From Streptomyces sp. man185 (GTDB taxonomy: Bacteria > Actinomycetota > Actinomycetes > Streptomycetales > Streptomycetaceae): a stretch of DNA of 64,000 bases. Below are positions 63,453 to 64,000 of the stretch, piece after piece. The notes under the pieces were generated by a model. That model was not told the origin of the DNA. It did no database searches and saw only the letters and a list, made by a program, of their open reading frames with translations. The DNA is taken from contig NTHE01000015.1 in the NCBI GenBank assembly GCA_002551355.1, positions 62,001 through 126,000 on the forward strand, in the 5' to 3' direction. The position numbers and the translations under genes are program-made. Position 1 is the stretch's first letter, and every line of letters begins with the position of its first letter.

Positions 63453-64000
63453 CAGCTCTGCTCCTCCTTGCCGGGCGGAGTGCCCCGGGTGGGGGCGGGC
63501 TTGTCCGGGGCCGGCCGGACGGCGGCGTCGGTGTCGCGTTTGCGGGACAGGACGATCGCGCCGACGAGGGCGGCGAGCAGCAGGACGGAGAGCGCCTCGA
63601 AGGGCAGGACCCAGTTCCGGAACAGGAAGGCGCCGGTGACTTTGGTGGAGCCCTGGGCCGGCCCGTCGAGGTCGATCCAGGTGGTGCGGAAGGCGTCGAC
63701 CACGACCCAGACGAGGGCCGCCGCAGCAGCGGCGGCCACGCCGAGGGCGACCCATCGGTTGCCCGAATCGGCGTCCGGGGAGCGGCCGATGGGGGCCCGG
63801 GTGAGCATCAGGCCGAAGAGGAGGAGAACGACGATGGAACCGACGTAGATGAGGACCTGGACCCAAGCGATGAACTCCGCGGTGAGCAGGAGGTACTCCA
63901 CGGCCAGTCCGCCGAGCGCCACGACGAGCCAGAGCGCGGCGTGCACCAGTTGCCTGGTGGTGACGGTGATGACTGCGGCGCCGAGAGTGGCGAGGCCGAC
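63452..64000 (-). CDS. nuoJ: NADH-quinone oxidoreductase subunit J, 5' end outside window
   Basis: The frame runs off the right edge of the window; 182 residues are visible. NuoJ features: [36 protein letters not shown] and the C-terminal helix [20 protein letters not shown], then a Pro/Lys-rich tail. The visible GTG at 63946 is internal, because the hydrophobic sequence continues upstream. Confidence 0.93.
   Translation of the reverse strand, partial: VGLATLGAAVITVTTRQLVHAALWLVVALGGLAVEYLLLTAEFIAWVQVLIYVGSIVVLLLFGLMLTRAPIGRSPDADSGNRWVALGVAAAAAAALVWVVVDAFRTTWIDLDGPAQGSTKVTGAFLFRNWVLPFEALSVLLLAALVGAIVLSRKRDTDAAVRPAPDKPAPTRGTPPGKEEQS

Overview
The window is high-GC chromosomal DNA from an actinomycete, almost certainly a Streptomyces. 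The evidence is the gene order of its ribosomal-protein, rpo, tuf/fusA, secE-nusG and nuo clusters, the many GTG starts, the S3, L17 and NusG extensions, and very dense shadow reading frames opposite real genes. No rRNA, IS element, phage, integron or CRISPR array is visible. It is mainly a core housekeeping region with a few accessory genes.

Layout by coordinate. 1-636 is the 3' part of a secreted or lipoprotein-type hypothetical gene. 728-18337 is one long minus-strand block; read in transcription order it is the S10, spc and alpha clusters: rpsJ-rplC-rplD-rplW-rplB-rpsS-rplV-rpsC-rplP-rpmC-rpsQ / rplN-rplX-rplE-rpsN-rpsH-rplF-rplR-rpsE-rpmD-rplO / secY-adk-map / infA-rpmJ-rpsM-rpsK-rpoA-rplQ / truA. 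rpsD is not in the alpha cluster. 18717-22252 is an accessory island on the plus strand: a broken GNAT gene, a secreted PIG-L deacetylase with a propeller-like C-terminus, and a secreted S1 protease. 22515-26878 is the str cluster (rpsL-rpsG-fusA-tuf). 27717-28417 is a frameshifted membrane-protein gene. 28620-37747 is rplJ-rplL and rpoB-rpoC, preceded by a lipoprotein gene (38021-38938) and rplK-rplA. 40524-41960 is tRNA-Trp, secE and nusG.

From 42 kb to 57.7 kb lie mixed single genes and short operons: aspartate aminotransferase, adenosine deaminase-like protein, TetR with a divergent NmrA-like reductase, murB, a TetR/MFS efflux pair, two MaoC-fold (HadA/HadB-like) dehydratase subunits, rpmG with tRNA-Met and tRNA-Thr, a degenerate amidohydrolase, a second NmrA-like reductase, tRNA-Tyr, yajQ, an ogt-alkB alkylation-repair operon, small membrane proteins, htpX, and an mscL with an added zinc ribbon. 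From 57.8 kb to the right edge is the 3' end of the respiratory complex I operon (nuoJ partial, nuoK, nuoL, nuoM, nuoN), with stop/start overlaps throughout.

The core genes supply translation (ribosomal proteins, IF-1, EF-Tu, EF-G), transcription (alpha, beta, beta', NusG), protein export (SecY, SecE) and N-terminal Met removal (Map). No clearly new multi-gene system is present. The signals most worth a second look are: a nearly identical 27-nt leader element upstream of both rpsJ and rpsL; an amidohydrolase that has lost several catalytic residues; a mechanosensitive channel ending in a four-cysteine zinc ribbon; matched operators for the TetR/MFS pair; and a duplicated map 3' end.
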